A stretch of DNA of 7,093 nt from NCBI GenBank assembly GCA_041287495.1, contig JBEULE010000021.1, positions 1 through 7,093 on the forward strand. The letters are read 5' to 3'. Made by a program: the position numbers and the translations under genes. Below are positions 5,858 to 7,093 of this stretch, piece after piece; within the stretch, counting starts at the first letter, position 1; every line of letters starts with the position of its first letter. The notes beneath the pieces were generated by a model. The model ran no database searches and was not told the DNA's origin. It worked only from the letters and a program-made list of their open reading frames with translations. This DNA comes from JAOABC01 sp041287495. GTDB lineage: Bacteria > Aquificota > Aquificia > Aquificales > Hydrogenothermaceae.

Positions 5858-6693
5858 CCTAATAACTTCTCTATAGCTCTAAGTCCACCAAGAGCTATAG
5901 GAATGGCTTTTATATTTAATGGCACTGTGTAGTCCCTTGGATTTATCCTTATTAGTGTTCCGTTATACTCTCTGGCTATTCTCTCTCCAAACCATCTAAC
6001 AGTAGGAATTGCTTCTCCGGCTCCTATCTCTATAATAACTATCTTTTTATTCTGATTTTTCTCTAACCAAAGCTCTAACTTTAACTCTTGAGAATCTGTT
6101 CTGTCAGAGATCCAGCTGTAATCTCCAAACATAAGTATATTAGGTCTTGCTAAACCTCCACAGTTTATACATGTAGGTAATGGGTCTCTTGCCCTAAAAT
6201 TTTCCATATCTATTTCTACATCTACCCCATCAGCAGACCAGATATCATCACTGCAAGTTTTTACACATTGTAAGTAATGAATACTACCGTGTATTTCAAC
6301 TATCTTATTTTCATTAAAACCGGCTTTTTGAAACTGCCCATCTACATTTGATGTAAATACAAAATAGTTATCTCCATTTTTTCTGACAAATTCTCTAAGC
6401 AGATAAAATCCTTTATGAGGTTGAGTATTTCTGTATAGGTTTAGTCTATGTCCATAGAAAGCCCACGCAAGATAAGGGTCTTTTATAAACCATTGAGGAT
6501 TGGCAAGATCTTGAAAAGACAAACCTAACTTTTTTGCATACGGATAGGCTCTCCAAAAACCTTCTTTTCCCCTAAAATCCGGAAGGCCAGAGTCAACGCC
6601 CATACCTGCTCCGGCTGTAATCAAAACAGCATCAGCCTGATTTAAAATCTCTTTCGCCTTATCTATATTCTTTTCAACTTGCAAATTATCCAT
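5854..6693 (-). CDS. Sir2-family NAD-dependent protein deacylase (sirtuin)
   Basis: Sirtuins remove acetyl or other acyl groups from lysine using NAD, releasing nicotinamide and O-acyl-ADP-ribose. The 279-residue protein has all main motifs: the NAD-binding AGAGMGVDSGLPDFRG (27-42), TSNVDGQFQKAG (114-125) in place of the usual TQNxDxLHxxAG, catalytic H135 in EIHGS, zinc ligands C143, C147, C175 and C178, RPNILMFGD (183-191) and EIGAGEAIPTV (222-232). The first Cys pair is spaced C-x3-C rather than the more common C-x2-C. It appears to belong to a bacterial group marked by a long small-domain insert (NPQWFIKDPYLAWAFYGHR, 65-83) rather than to CobB proper, so I give no symbol. It follows pgi by six bases and overlaps the ZIP gene by four. 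There is no strong Shine-Dalgarno before the chosen ATG, consistent with coupling to pgi. Substrates are unknown; central metabolic enzymes are plausible. Confidence 0.92.
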   Translation of the reverse strand: MDNLQVEKNIDKAKEILNQADAVLITAGAGMGVDSGLPDFRGKEGFWRAYPYAKKLGLSFQDLANPQWFIKDPYLAWAFYGHRLNLYRNTQPHKGFYLLREFVRKNGDNYFVFTSNVDGQFQKAGFNENKIVEIHGSIHYLQCVKTCSDDIWSADGVDVEIDMENFRARDPLPTCINCGGLARPNILMFGDYSWISDRTDSQELKLELWLEKNQNKKIVIIEIGAGEAIPTVRWFGERIAREYNGTLIRINPRDYTVPLNIKAIPIALGGLRAIEKLLG

Positions 6694-6699
6694 GGTTAT

Positions 6700-7093
6700 T
6701 TATATCTCAAGTAAATGGGTGGTTTTACTTAAATTTTTATATTCATTTAGTTTCTCTTCATATCCTTTTCTTCCCATTAAACCATAAGCAAAGTTTTTTC
6801 CTTCTTCCACTGCCGGTTGGTCAAAAGGATTTACTTTGTATAGTAATCCGGAAAATCCAGTAGCCATCTCATAAAGATATATCAAAAGTCCTATATTGAA
6901 AGCTGAAGGTTTATCTAATGTTATTGTAAGATTTGGTACTTTTGCTTTAACTAAAGCTGCCTTTGTTCCCTCAAGTTCTATATCTAAAATCTGTTTTAAA
7001 GTTTTTCCTTTTAAGTATTCAACTTCCTTTGGAACCTCTCCTGTAATCTCAAAATTTCTAAAGCTTTCCTCAATGTTCAAAAATGTGATTATC
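6700..7093 (-). CDS. pgi: Glucose-6-phosphate isomerase, C-terminal part
   Basis: This enzyme interconverts glucose-6-phosphate and fructose-6-phosphate in glycolysis and gluconeogenesis. About 130 C-terminal residues are in the window; the frame stays open to the window edge, and residues before the TTG at 7080 (IITF) continue the family sequence, so that TTG is internal. Recognised parts are YLKGKTLKQILDIELEGTKA, ALVKAKVPNLTITL, the helix IGLLIYLYEMATGFSGLLY and the C-terminal signature VNPFDQPAVEEGKNFAYGLM, containing the Gln-Pro stretch near the active-site base and the family's closing GRKGYEEKL. The gene is first of the visible minus-strand unit, six bases before the sirtuin gene. Its promoter lies outside the window. 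Confidence 0.93.
   Translation of the reverse strand, partial: IITFLNIEESFRNFEITGEVPKEVEYLKGKTLKQILDIELEGTKAALVKAKVPNLTITLDKPSAFNIGLLIYLYEMATGFSGLLYKVNPFDQPAVEEGKNFAYGLMGRKGYEEKLNEYKNLSKTTHLLEI

Noticed and set aside
2336..6693. A combined ADP-ribosylation or NAD-based defence system made of the ARH-like and sirtuin genes.
   Set aside because: The two genes sit in separate, convergent operons with housekeeping partners, and no ADP-ribosyltransferase, macrodomain or nuclease partner is present.
7078..7080. TTG as the start of a separate 126-residue gene.
   Set aside because: The frame continues upstream to the window edge with glucose-6-phosphate isomerase sequence; the TTG is an internal Leu codon.

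Overview
The window looks like ordinary chromosome from an AT-rich, probably thermophilic bacterium. AGA and ATA codons dominate, the proteins are rich in Lys, Glu and Ile, and genes are packed with overlaps of a few bases. The mix of an extended lysyl-tRNA synthetase, a bacterial Hfq, a diheme cytochrome c peroxidase and a GufA-type ZIP transporter suggests Aquificota, perhaps Hydrogenothermaceae (Sulfurihydrogenibium or Persephonella relatives). That placement is inference from protein character, not a database result.

Plus-strand block (1-4724). The 3' part of purD (purine synthesis) overlaps lysS by one base. lysS is followed after one base by an ADP-ribosylglycohydrolase (ARH/DraG) family gene, and 10 bases after that by hfq. 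The four genes read as one translationally coupled operon. After a 108-base gap comes a monocistronic periplasmic diheme cytochrome c peroxidase gene. Its gap carries a sigma70-like promoter overlapped by three regularly spaced half-sites that form two perfect palindromes. The inner palindrome has the 7-1-7 geometry of Fur/PerR boxes.

Minus-strand block (7093-4723). The 3' part of pgi (glucose-6-phosphate isomerase) is followed closely by a Sir2-family deacylase, a ZIP-family metal transporter (four-base overlap) and a 52-residue single-span Cys-rich membrane protein that is easy to miss. About 120 bases of AT-rich sequence follow. The unit ends at a GC-rich hairpin whose U-tract lies on the minus strand and overlaps the stop codon of the convergent peroxidase gene.

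Points of most interest are: (i) the likely Fur/PerR-type operator on the peroxidase gene; (ii) the small Cys-rich protein resembling FeoB-associated proteins but sitting beside a ZIP transporter; (iii) an apparent second OB-fold inserted near the N-terminus of LysRS; (iv) an ARH-family protein whose N-terminal metal-binding TDDT motif is replaced while the C-terminal Asp-x-Asp motif is kept; and (v) a strong excess of the tetramer CCGG. I see no CRISPR array, tRNA, rRNA, insertion sequence or phage gene, and no clear new multi-gene defence system.
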